The position numbers and the translations under genes were made by a program. A model generated the notes under the pieces. It made no database searches and was not told the origin of the DNA. It worked only from the letters and a program-made list of their open reading frames with translations. Positions 51,818 to 62,551 of a stretch of DNA of 64,000 nt are shown one piece after another. Positions within the stretch are counted from its first letter, which is position 1; each line of letters begins with the position of its first letter. Location of the stretch: the NCBI GenBank assembly GCA_037178855.1, contig JASJZC010000002.1, positions 8,692,501 through 8,756,500 of the forward strand, read 5' to 3'. Source of the stretch: Oscheius sp. JU75 (Eukaryota; Nematoda; Chromadorea; Rhabditida; Rhabditidae).

Positions 51818-52932
51818 ATCATTCTGTGTGTTTGTCTAGTATAACTTCTAGCCGTGACCTACCTTATCAGCTTCCTCTTGTTTTTGTATTATAAAGTTTT
51901 TTTTCGAAAAACTGTATGGTACTGACTCAAGTCTAATTTCAGACCGTGGACTTAATCTGCTTCTTGTATTACAAAATGATTTCAAAAAAAACGCGGGTAA
52001 AAGCAGTGTTTCGTAGACATCGAGCCCACTCTCGAAAGCAGTAATAACTGACCGGAGCTCGCAGAAGACGAAAGCAGCTGCACAAGAGAAGAACAGACGA
52101 CCAAGTAAACTCGGAGAAGTTGAGAAATCTGACAGCACTTGACAAGCTAAGGCGGAAGCCGAAAGGTTGATCTCCGGGATGGACAAGTTACCTATGGATA
52201 CGATGAATAAGCCATTTTCTTCTCAATAAAACGAGTTTTAAAAGTTTGGATGCAGAAGATGACGAGGACGTTCTGGATGTGGCTGTCAACAGTCGATCGA
52301 GAAAGAAAAACTTTCGTTCTGGTACTATTGATCTTCGTTGGAAGACGAGATTGTTCTAGAAAGCCTGATGGGACACAGCAGAGGCACAGAAGTTCCTTTG
52401 GTGCTACAAGGAATGGAGAAGTGGATAGCAAAAGTGATGAAGAACCGATCAAGATTAGAAGATCGCTGTGGCTGATTTGTGATTTCCATTGGGCTCCAGA
52501 CGTAAAAGCCTTGTATGCTCTATGTACAGTGTTTAGGTTGCGCTGTATCCCCTGTCTCTCTATCTCTCTGTCTCTACGTTTCTCTGTCTATTATCAGTCT
52601 ACTAGTGCGAAGATGTCATTTTTTCAGAAGATTCCGAGAGATAACCACTGCTTGAAGAATGTTTTCACGTGAAGTGGGGTCCACTTCAAGTGTTGTCCAT
52701 TTGTCTCTCAATTTCGCCGTTCTGTCTCTTTTTCTCCCCATCCCATTAGTAGTGAACAATTCCATATACCAATCATTTTTCAAATCAAGTCAATGTGGTA
52801 TTGATCAGAGACAGAGAATGAGATGACCCCCTCTGAGCTCGCAAGAGGTTTTGCAAACAGAGCCGGGGCTCAATCCCTCTGAGAAACTCTCCCCTCTGAC
52901 TGTTCAGGTGAATGTGCGCTGCCGTCATACAG
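51818..52932. other. Gap before calmodulin-like gene; possible coding fragments
   Basis: Two plus-strand stretches (about 52040-52165 and 52245-52500) have protein-like composition and possible short introns, but I could not build a full model. One contains LDAEDDEDVLDVAVNSRSRK, and after a 38-nt intron, GTEVPLVLQGMEKWIAKV. They could be upstream exons of an unknown gene. A duplicate of the tubulin 3' end lies at 52189-52245, and CT-rich tracts at 52550-52590. Confidence 0.35.
52189..52245 (+). repeat. Duplicate of the alpha-tubulin 3' end
   Basis: This 57-bp stretch matches 44139-44196, which covers the last codons (TYGYDE and stop), the 3' UTR and the AATAAA signal of the alpha-tubulin gene, with only two or three differences. 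No other tubulin exon is visible here. It is a fragment left by a local duplication or a retroposed 3' end. Confidence 0.8.
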
Positions 52933-53812
52933 GGCAAGAGTCTTCAAGCCATTTTCCAGGAGTCAGAGGAGGTTAGTTCTCTTTTTTTCAGTATTTTGGC
53001 ACCTTGATATTCCAGGTTATCCGCCATTTGACCGAACAAGAAATCGAGGAATTTAAAGAGGCCTTTGTTCTCTTCGACAAGGACGGAAATGGGACGATAA
53101 CCACCAAAGAACTGGGCACAGCCATGAGAGCTCTCGGTCAGAATCCAACTGAGCAGGTCTGACAATCAAATTTTGGGTATCGTCATAATTTCTAGCAAAT
53201 CCTCGAGATCATAAACGATGTCGACATTGATGGAAATGGACAGGTCGAATTCCCAGAGTTTTGTGTCATGATGAAGAGGTGAGTCTGTTTAGGTCTCTCT
53301 GTCCTCTGTCTCTCATTCTCTCTATCGCTCTAACACTAACCCAGTTTTCCAGAATCATGAAGGAGACCGACGCTGAGATGATCCGCGAGGCCTTCCGGGT
53401 CTTCGATCGTGACGGAAACGGTGTCATCACAGCCAACGAGTTCAAGCATTTTATGGTAGGTCTTTAGAACTTTTGGAGTTACTACTTGATCACTGGTTTC
53501 TCTCCCCTTTGTCCTCGATCGCCCACACTTGTAAGCGCCATAGTTCAAAAGCCCCAACGGGCTATCCTAGCCAAAGAATAGCTCCGTCGAGTACCTAGTG
53601 CCGGTCTGACGTGATTGCAAACGAAGCGGGGGCGTAAAAACTCGAGTTCAGATACACATGGGAATGCAATGGAGTGAGGAAGAGGTCGATGAGATGATGA
53701 GTGATATTGACGTTGATGGAAATGGTGAAATCGACTATGAGGTATGAGCCTCTTACCAGATGTACACGAGATTGAGTTTCAGGAGTTCGTCCAGATGATG
53801 AGTGAACGTTGA
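52933..53812 (+). CDS. Calmodulin-like protein with four EF hands (CAL-1 type; 5' end uncertain)
   Basis: A calcium sensor. Exons: 52933-52971 (tentative), 53016-53156, 53196-53278, 53353-53455, 53652-53741, 53783-53812, phases consistent. All four calcium loops are complete: [36 protein letters not shown] and [12 protein letters not shown], with Asp at position 1 and Glu at 12. The sequence ends FVQMMSER. The central [20 protein letters not shown] and [20 protein letters not shown] are closer to nematode CAL-1 than to canonical calmodulin. The first coding exon is not identified; the residues before [13 protein letters not shown] suggest an N-terminal extension, as in CAL-1. It is followed after 265 bp by the P-glycoprotein gene. 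Confidence 0.9.
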
Positions 53813-54077
53813 AGAAGAACACGTCTTGTAAATACCCTTGCCACATTTTTTTTATTGCAAATGAACGGTGCTGCTAGTGACTGTTAGTGGCTGGTAGACA
53901 GAGAGACATACCGAGTCTTGTACATATATATATATATCTGTTCCATTTTTTGCACTACAAGGTACCTTATCAGTGACGGCAAAAGATCTTTGCACTACAG
54001 CCATCGGTTGTGCAATTGTTCGTTTCCCCCCGTATAGATAAAACTTCGCAGCTGTTTCTTTTTCATTTATTTTTCAA

Positions 54078-57000
54078 ATGGAAGTTTCTGGATCCAGAGA
54101 AAATTTAATTGATATCGGGTTAGTTTGAAAAACACCTTTTACAACTTTTAAGGGAGGAACAAAGAAAATCAAAAAATGTCACCTTTCTCCAACTGGTAAG
54201 CATTTTTGTCTATTTTTTGGAGCAAACCTTTTCCAGTTCCGTTTTTCTTCCTCTTTCGACCGTCTTCTCTTAATTTTTGGTAGCGTAGTAGCAGCCGGAG
54301 CTGGCCTCTCGAAGCCTATTATGAGCGGTCTCTTGGTCAGTTTTTGTCAAACTTTCGTCAATAAACTGTTCAGGGAAAATTGTCACAAGCTTTCATCAAT
54401 TTCACTAACGAAGTAGCAGGACTGAATGATACAGGTTCGTGTATTTTCACCTACGCAAAAGTACGTGTAGAGCATTTTCGACGCAACGAGCAAGTTTCAG
54501 TAAGGTTTCTGACGCGTTTCCGGGACCGAAAACAAAAAATTTCATTTTGACACGTTCTACAAAGTTGTAGCCCAGAAAGAACGCTACAACTTTGCAAAAC
54601 ATTTCTAATCAAGTTTTGACCCGAAAGATGGTCAGGAAACTGTTATGCTTGAAGTTATGGATTGTTCAGATCCAAGAAAGGAAGAAATTTATACGGAGTT
54701 CCATAATGCGGTAACCTTTTACGTGCTCATGTACATCCTTCTTTTTGTGGCCACCTTCATCACGGGTTCTTTACAGGTAGGGAATGAAATGAACTTGTTT
54801 CTAAAGATGATGAAAAGACAAAGACAGAGAGACAGAATTCCAGGATCTCTGTTTCATACTGGCCGGTGAAAACATGGTCAATCGACTGAGAAAGACCTTT
54901 ATGAAGGCAGTTATGAGACAAGACATTACCTGGTTCGATGCCAAGAGTACAGGATCCTTGACGACAGAACTCTTCAGGTTCTTACAAGTTTTCAAGAAAA
55001 TAAGTTGTTTCAGTAACATCGAAAAGTTCAAGAATGGAACTGGAGACCATATTGGATACTCAGTTCATACCCTCTCTATGTTCATAAGCGGATTCGCGAT
55101 CTGTTTCTACTATGACTGGAGACTGACAGCTATAGGGACATGTCTGACTCCGTTCATCGCGCTTTGGGGATATTGGGACAATAATGTGAGTTTCCAGAGA
55201 GACAGAAAGACAGAAAGGCGGAGAAACAGAAAGAAAGAGAGGCAGCGAGAGAGAGAGAGAGAGTTAGAGAGACAGAAAGACAGAGAGGCAGAGAGAAGGA
55301 AATGCGGAGAGGCAAAGAGACAGAGAATCAAAAATATAAGAAGACAGAAAGACATTACATCACAGAAAATGACATCGCTAGCAGTGAGACAGGAAGAGAA
55401 AGATGGAGAAGCTGGAGCAGTCGCTGAACAAGCCCTCGCCTCCATGCATACAGTGATGATGTTCAATGGGCAGGAACAGGAGTGCTCGAGGTTGTTTTGT
55501 CATCCATGCCAAGATAAATTCACTGACTCAGGTATGAAAAGAAACTGGACAAGGTTAGAGATACTGGCATTCTTATTGGACGGAACAATGGTACATGGAA
55601 TGGGGTCTCTATCTTCTTGCTCTTTGCCTCTTTCTGGCTCACAGTCTGGTTCGGAACCAATTTCTACTATGAAGGGCGAACTACTGGAGGCAATGTCATC
55701 ACTGTGGGTCTATCCAGGATCAGAAAAGATGTTACTGTCAGATTTTTATCTGCATCCAGCTCTGTATCGGTCACCTGGACCGAATTGCTCCAATTATTTC
55801 AAAAGTGAATAGGGCGAAAGGAGCAGCAGTAGCTCTCTATGAGGTCATTGACAGAGTTCCGGAGATTGATGCCTATTCTGAGGAGGGAAGTAAAATGGAA
55901 GTTGAGGGACATATTCAACTACGAAATGTTCAGTTCAACTATCCTTCGAGACCAGAAGTTCCTGTCCTGAGGGTAAGAAGAGAGATCGAGACAGATACAG
56001 ATACAGAGACAGATACAAATACAGAGATAGAAATACAGAGACATTTCAGGGAGTGAATCTATCTATCGAGCCGGGCCAAACTGTTGCTCTGGTCGGCACC
56101 AGCGGCAGCGGCAAAAGTACGGTTGTTCAGCTTCTTCTTCGTTTCTATAACCCGGCTGAAGGACGGGTTAGCCTAATTTTCTACTGTAAAACTCTCTGCA
56201 GATCACAATAGATGGAGTGGACTTGGATGAGTTCAACATCAGCTATTTGAGACAAATTATCGGAGTGGTTTCACAAGAGCCAATGCTCTTCAACACAACG
56301 ATCGAGGAAAATATTCGCTATGGGAGAGAGGACATTACCGAGCAGGAAATCTGGTCAGCACTGAAGAAGGCAAACGCCTACGAATTCGTTAAGGACTTTC
56401 CAAAGGTTCCAGCCATTTTGTATTCTGTAAATAGAGAACCTAGGGTCTCCAAACCCTCGTCGGTGATCGAGGTACCCAGCTTTCCGGAGGACAGAAGCAG
56501 AGGATAGCCATAACTAGGGCCCTGGTCAGAGATCCAAAGATTCTCCTCCTGGACGAGGCCACTTCAGCTCTGGATGCACAAAGTGAAAATATTGTGCAGC
56601 AGGCACTGGAAAATGTGAGTTTGATTACTGAACCGTAAGAGTCAAGGCCCTCTCTGACTGTACTGGTAGCGTAAGAGCCAAGAGTCTCTCTCACGGTACC
56701 AATACGGTAAGAGTCAAGAATCATTCTTACAGTACGATTATCGTAAGAGTTATGTGAGTCTAGGCAGCCAAAGGCCGGACAACACTGGTCATCGCCCACC
56801 GTCTCTCGACTATCAGAAACGTAGACAAGATCATTGCCATGAAAGATGGAGAGGTATGGCTTCCGGTTAAAAAAGCACAAAATCAAGATTGCCGAGGTCG
56901 GAACCCACGAAGAGCTGACCAGCAAGAAGGGTCTGTACTACGAGCTTGTGAACAACCAGGTCTTTGTTGACAGTGGAGAGACGGGTAGGAATTTTGTAGT

Positions 57001-59424
57001 CAAAGCATGTAAGATTCAGTTTCCCGACCACAGTATCATTTCTCGCGCTCACTAAGCTCTGAAGGGGTAGTGGAACACCGTCGGCATCGATCGATTTCGT
57101 TCCAGGAGACGATTCCAGAAGAAGAAATCCTAGATGATGCTGATGTTACCAGGCTGAAGGAAGGTAGATTACTGTCACTGATACTGTCACTATCAAGTTC
57201 AGAGCTAGCCAAAGAGGGAGTCCTGGAAACCAATATATGGAAATTGTTCAAAGAGACAAGGCCCGAATGGAAGATTCTGTTGTTCACTGTCGTAGTGTCG
57301 ATGATTGAAGGAGCCGTCTATCCAATGCTGTCCTTTGGATTCACTGAATTGGTCAAGGTGAGAAACAGAAATGGAGAGTCAAAGGAATAGAGAGACAGAG
57401 AGTCGAGGGGATAGAGAGACAGAGAGAGAGACATCTTCAGATCTTCTCTACCAAACCAGACGAAGCCATGCTCGGTCACGGTCACATGTACTCTTTCCTA
57501 TTCCTCTACATTGGTCTCCATTACGGACTCACCACTTTCACTGGGGTAAGGTCAGATCTTGATGTTAAGGACACAAACTACAGCAAAGTATGTTTTCCGT
57601 AATAGCTGAACGACTGGCCCATCGTCTAAGAATGAAGGTTTTTCGTAACATAATGAGACAGGATGCTGGCTACTTTGACAAGCCTCTGCACGCCCCTGGC
57701 CGTCTAATGACTCGACTTGCAAGTGATGCCAACAATATCAAACCAGTAGGTCTATCCTTCGTCTACAAGTATAGGCTTTAGGCTATAAACGAGCGCCTGG
57801 GCTTCGTCATAGCCGAATGTACTACCGATTTCTTGGCGATCTCTCTTTCATTGTACTTTGGGTGGCAAATGACGTTGGTGGTGAGTGCATTCTGCTTAAC
57901 ATCCAGTCAAAAGTCAGGCTGTTCCTATCTTCCCTCTAGCCTTTGTTGCCTGGAGCTTCAAAAATCGGTTTGTGGCCAGAAAAATTCTACAGGATGAAAA
58001 GGATATGGAGAGTATTGGAAAGGTAGGTATTGTCTGTCTCTACCACTGCTGTCTTCCAGCTTGCTACAGAAGCAATTTCCAACATACGGACGGTACATGC
58101 CCTCACTCTCCAAGAGAAAGTCTACGAAAACTTTTGTGATCTTCTCAAGGGACCAATCCAGACCGGTAGACAGCGAGCAGTTCTCCAGGTATCTAAGCAT
58201 TACTATGCAGCCAAAGAAAACTCAAGAGCATAGCATATGGAACCACCATCTCTCTCCATTATCTCATTTACGGGTTGTGTTTCCGCGCCGGACTGTACTT
58301 TATCTACCACAACCATATGTCTGCTCCGGACATGATGAGAGCTCTCTTCATGGTCTCTTTCGCCTGCGGAAGTCTTGGAGCAATCACAGAATTCTATCCG
58401 GACTACATTAAGGCTCGAATGGCTGCCGCCCTCCTTTTTAAGATGATCAACGAGAAGCCGCAGGTTGACGGAATGACCAAGGAGGGCGGCCGGCCCATGA
58501 TTGAAGGGAACATAAAAGTTAGTATCCACTGGATCGAATTCAAAGAGTCTTCCAGATCAAAGACCTCCGATTCCGATATCCTGAACGGGAAGACTTGGAA
58601 GTACTCAAAGGATTGGAGCTGGAGGTGAAGGAGGGACAGATTGTGGCCCTGGTGGGGCCAAGTGGATGTGGAAAGTCGACCGTGGCCTCGCTGCTGGAGA
58701 GGCTTTATAATCCAGAAGATGGAGTAATTGTAAGAGTTTCAGCACTTAGTAGTTGCCAGTGCCGTAAGGGTCAAGAGTCTATCTTACGGCACCGGTACCG
58801 TAGGAGTCAAGTGTCCTTGTTCACTGCATATATTCAGGAAATCGACGGCTACAACATAGCTGCCATGAATCCGAAACATTTGAGATCCAACATATCCATA
58901 GTCAGTCAGGAACCAGTACTCTTCGACATGTCCATCAAGTAACAGGATTCAAAGCTTCACTAACTGAGATTTCCAGGGAGAACATACTGTACGGACTCGA
59001 GACGCAGTCAATATCTCACCTGCAGGTGGTCGAGTCGGCAAAGAAGGCCAACATCCATGACTTTATCAGCTGTCTACCCGATGGCTACAGTACCCGAGTC
59101 AAAGGAACTCTCTTGTCTGGTGGACAGAAGCAGAGGATAGCCATAGCCCGAGCTCTGGTCAGAGAACCAAAGATTCTCATTTTGGACGAGGCCACATCAG
59201 CTCTGGATACAGAGTCTGAAAAACACGTTCAGTTGGCATTGGAGCAGGCCACGGCTGGTCGATCATGCCTAGTTGTGGCTCATCGTCTCTCGACGATCAG
59301 GAATGCTCACCAGATTCTGGTCTTCAACGAAGGAAGGATAGCAGAGAGGGGAACCCACCAAGAACTCTTGGAGCAAAAGGGTATCTACTCTCAGTTGGTG
59401 CAGAAACAGTCGAACACTAAATAA
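54078..59424 (+). CDS. P-glycoprotein, full ABCB-type transporter (26 exons)
   Basis: An ATP-driven efflux pump in the plasma membrane. Exons: 54078-54118, 54153-54195, 54237-54335, 54374-54434, 54628-54776, 54844-54977, 55014-55185, 55366-55490, 55532-55703, 55742-55972, 56050-56166, 56202-56405, 56444-56614, 56764-56853, 56888-56984, 57020-57163, 57203-57357, 57441-57545, 57584-57745, 57782-57880, 57918-58022, 58060-58188, 58227-58517, 58556-58729, 58838-58938, 58977-59424. Phases agree throughout: 1272 residues, full family length. Two membrane halves alternate with two ATPase domains. Walker A is GTSGSGKST (about 425) and GPSGCGKST (about 1062); signatures are LSGGQ in both; Walker B is [12 protein letters not shown] and [12 protein letters not shown]; the switch histidines are in IAHRLST and VAHRLST. 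All ATP-binding residues are intact, so both sites should work. The linker (about 645-690) is polar. Some introns carry a GTAAGAGTCAAG motif. Confidence 0.95.
54523..54627. mobile_element. Short element forming the acceptor of P-glycoprotein exon 5
   Basis: It carries TACAAAGTTGTAGCCC and CTACAACTTTGCAAAACAT and is bounded by CCGAAA-type ends, like the small elements in Eph introns 4 and 5. Its right end, TTTTGACCCGAAAG, directly abuts exon 5, so the element appears to supply the 3' splice site. Confidence 0.5.
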
Positions 59425-59434
59425 AGTACTTACC

Positions 59435-59649
59435 TTAAAGCGAGCGTGCAGCTGCTATCCACATGTGACTAATTGTAAGTTGGTGTGCAGCGGATTCAGA
59501 AATTGGCTGAACACTCCAATTGTTGCAACAATTGTTATTTTTTGTTAATTTCCTACCTTCCCATATTGGGTGTGAGCGTTCCCCTCAATTTGTGAACTTG
59601 CTGCGCACCAACTTCGTTCACACGTGGACAGTAGCTGCACTCGCTTTGA
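59435..59649. mobile_element. 215-bp MITE with long inverted repeats
   Basis: The left arm begins TTAAAGCGAGCGTGCAGCTG and continues to the GTTGGTGTGCAGCGG region. The right arm is its inverse, ending CTGCACTCGCTTTGAA. The arms are about 60 bp. The ends resemble those of the TTAA-flanked element at 49251-49881. It starts ten bases after the P-glycoprotein stop codon, so it probably forms part of that gene's 3' UTR. Confidence 0.8.
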
Positions 59650-60599
59650 ATGAATGGATTTGTCGATTAAGACTATGAGAAGTAGGCGGACTGAAGAACT
59701 TTTGTTTCTTTTTTTTACAGATCAGTTTGTCTCTAGGAAACCTTAGTTTTACAGCAAAATTGAGAGTTACCCATACTTAGATAGCCTCAGAGAAGCTACA
59801 TAAAATCTTTTCAATTTCCAGTGGTCAGAAAAAGCTTTTGCTTAGAATACATGTCTAGCAATGTATTATGGCTAAAGATCATCTAATATACTCAGAAAAG
59901 TCATAAACCGGCAGTTGGAACGGTTATCTATCCCTAGACTGTCTTAGAAGAGCTCCACGAACGCTAACTTGTTCCAATTGCAGTTGTCAGGGAGAATTTT
60001 TGAATCTCGGAGTAGAACCATATGTCAAGCAATGGATATGCTATGGGTCATCCAAAAAGTCTCAAAAAGGCATATCATATCTCATGCACTGGTCATTGTG
60101 AACAAGGTTAGTAGTCCTCGACATCTCTCTACTACTAAAGTGGGATGATGTCCGTCCGTCTGTCCGTCACCAAGAGCAAAAAAGCTGGCAAGTCATGACA
60201 TGCCAAGTTTAGTTCATAAGTCAGCTTTGGGGGAAACCTGGGAACTTGGACTATTAAAGAAGCGTCGCAGCCGCCTGTTGTCAATGCACAGTCAAGATTA
60301 AGGGACGGCTGGTGCTTGTTCACTAAAGCGCAATGGTGTCTGTCCTTCCGTCCCCAAATTTCCTGTCAACACTAACACCCACAAAGCTGACAATTCATTT
60401 TGTCAAGAGACATGAGTACAAGTTAGCTGCTGAGGAAACTCCCCAATGGGCGGCGAATCTGCAGCAATTATTGTTAGCAAACAAAATAGAGGGCCAGCAC
60501 AACTACGGACGTCTGTGGATGGCTTTGGTGTTCAAAGTGTGGTACCCACAGGACTGGCTATGGTACAAAGTATGGATAAACAGTCCACCAGCTAAGTGA
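59650..60599. other. Region between P-glycoprotein and the exonuclease gene
   Basis: No gene is seen. It contains the second Helitron-like repeat (60121-60310) and a partial restart of it at 60326-60360. A plus-strand frame at 60333-60599 begins in this repeat and has no domain. Confidence 0.45.
60121..60310. repeat. Helitron-like dispersed repeat, copy 2
   Basis: It opens with CATCTCTCTACTACTAAAGT and a GTCCGTC-rich stretch, like 35011-35215, and later shares GAAGCG-CGCAG and CCTGTTTTCAAT-type blocks with it. A partial second opening (ACTAAAGCGCAATGGTGTCT) occurs at 60323. The class is tentative. Confidence 0.45.
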
Positions 60600-62251
60600 T
60601 CAGTCATCATCTTCATCACACGAGTCACAGTCGAGATATTCTCCTGAGAAGAACTCTTCCTTACGAACCTGAAAATAGCAGTTGTCTATCGAACAGTCGG
60701 TCATAGTTAACTTACCCAAACCAGCTTCAGAGGAAGCATGTCGAACCAGGGATCTTCCTGGTCTCGTTCGGATTTGGTCACATTGCGTCTCAGCCCCTCA
60801 TTGATCTGAAAATTTGACGTATTCACGGTTTACAGCTCTTACTCGTAGCTCACAATTGTCCCTCCTCATCATCTCGATGGTTATTTTGGCTATGCTGATA
60901 GCATCCTCAAGACCGGAATGAGCCAAGCCCAGGTCAAGACCATAGTGTTCCAGCATCTGTTGAATAGCGGTTTTCTGAAAACGGGTAGTTCTACTGAGAC
61001 ATAGAGACAGTGACTTACCCCAATTTGGTTGACTCTCTTCTCAATGGTACACTTTGTTCTCTGTTTGAACAAGGATTTCACATTGATCCAGTGCCGAAAC
61101 TGATGCGGCAACGTCTTCCATCCGCATAACATTCCCTGATACTGAAGGAACTTACAAAAGTCGTGTGGGCTAAAACGTTTTCTCAGGTTTGTCTGTAATT
61201 ATAAATTACCCGTCTGTCACAAAAGCATATCTGCGACCTTGCTGTCCGAGACTGTGTTTCTGTAGCCAATGGAGAAAGTTCATGTAGGCTTCGGGGAAGG
61301 TGGGAGCTTCGTTTACTGTCGTCTGGGTCAGATGACAAAAGTCTAGACAGAACTGGGGGATCAATGGATGAAGAGTGGGTCGGACGAAGGTTCGGAACTT
61401 GTCGATCTGAAAACAGTTTCTACCATTGTCCTGCCACTGTCACTGTATGTCTCTCAGTCTCTCTGTCTCTCTGTCTCCCTGTCTCTCTATCACTGTATCT
61501 GTCTCTGTTACTGTCCTATTTTAGATTACAACTTGCAATTTTCATCGTCTTGACATCGATCAAGACGGCAGGGAACTCGATAATCTCGTGAGGATACACG
61601 ACATGGGGACTGTTACAGGTCTCATCACAAGTAGCCTCTAAATCGATCACCTGAAAAATTTTCTGGAAAGACTGGAAAGGGGATCTTACCACAAGATAAT
61701 CGAAGTGTCTCGCAGTCCTGTTCCCTCCACTAATGACTCTTTCCTTGACCGTCTGGACTCCAAACTCTTTCCGACAGAAAGTGTTCAGACGTTGGCGGAG
61801 CTTCTTCCGGGTTCCCCTAAGATTTGGTCAAAAGTTGAACATCGGTTCAATAAAACTCACTGAGTGGGCAGCTCTGCCTTCAAGAGAAGATTCTTCATCT
61901 GTGTATTTGTCAAGGAGTGGAGCCTTTTTATGACACCTTCCAACTGATTCAGGTTCAGTAACTTCTCCTGTGGCTTGTAGGGGACCATGTTCTCGCAGTC
62001 CGAATAGCTGGGTCCTTCGTTTTCAGCACTATTCTGATCTAAAAAAGGTGCCTTTAGAGCGGAAGAGACAGAGAGGCACAGAAATAGAGAGAGACAGTGT
62101 GACCGAGAGACAAGGATACAGAGGAACAGAGGGACAGGGAGACACGAGACATAGTTAACTTACCATTCTTTTCTTGAGAACTGATTATCTCAGAGGCTGC
62201 AAATAGCCTGCTAAAGTAAGATTTCATATCCAGCGGATCGGGCTTGATCAT
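60600..62251 (-). CDS. ERI-1/3'hExo-type 3'-5' exonuclease with SAP domain
   Basis: A DEDDh RNA exonuclease. In animals ERI1 trims histone mRNA stem-loops and 5.8S rRNA, and in nematodes it also limits or shapes endogenous RNAi. Exons (minus): 62164-62251, 61861-62038, 61690-61816, 61537-61650, 61210-61406, 61019-61169, 60843-60974, 60716-60805, 60600-60668. Phases agree, giving 381 residues. A SAP-like helix pair lies at about 55-90 (LTNTQMKNLLLKAELPTQGT, RKKLRQRL). The nuclease has VIDLEATCDE (first Asp and Glu), HEIIEFPAVLIDVKTMKI, LTQTTVNEAPTFPEAYMNFL, VTDGPHDFCKFLQYQ (third acid) and HSGLEDAISIAKI (His and last Asp). All five catalytic positions are present. The C-terminus is an acidic DCDSCDEDDD. 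Intron 4 has a GC donor (gcaagt). It lies head to tail with VPS18, 300 bp downstream of that gene's stop. Confidence 0.92.
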
Positions 62252-62551
62252 GGTGGACGGAAAAACTGGTGATGTTGTAGACTAAAAATGGGAGAATGAC
62301 AGAGATACAGACCGCTTCACTTCTCTGAAAAGCGGGTAGAGGCAGACTGGTTCAGTAGCTTTGAAAGTCCGCGATTAATGCAGTCGAGAAACTATTGTGA
62401 CAACGATTCATCATAGGAAAAGTTGCTGGACCAAAGCTGTTCGTTGAAGTAAGAAAAACCCTTTAAAAATAATTTAATCATAGCTTATATATAGCATCAC
62501 AGTCCAAAACTTGGCACTTTTATCACTGTAGGGTACTCGTACTTTGTCGGT
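62252..62551. other. 300-bp space between VPS18 and the exonuclease gene
   Basis: Both genes are on the minus strand, so this is the 3' flank of VPS18 and the 5' flank of the exonuclease. No exon is seen. The short distance would allow an operon, but no clear spliced-leader acceptor close to the downstream start is visible apart from an AG about 14 bases before the ATG. Confidence 0.45.

Noticed and set aside
56406-56443. Reading through P-glycoprotein intron 12 as coding
   Set aside because: Reading on leads to a stop and destroys the LSGGQ region; removing the 38-nt intron restores the conserved sequence.
60333-60599. Plus-strand open frame of 88 codons
   Set aside because: It begins inside a Helitron-like repeat and shows no domain.
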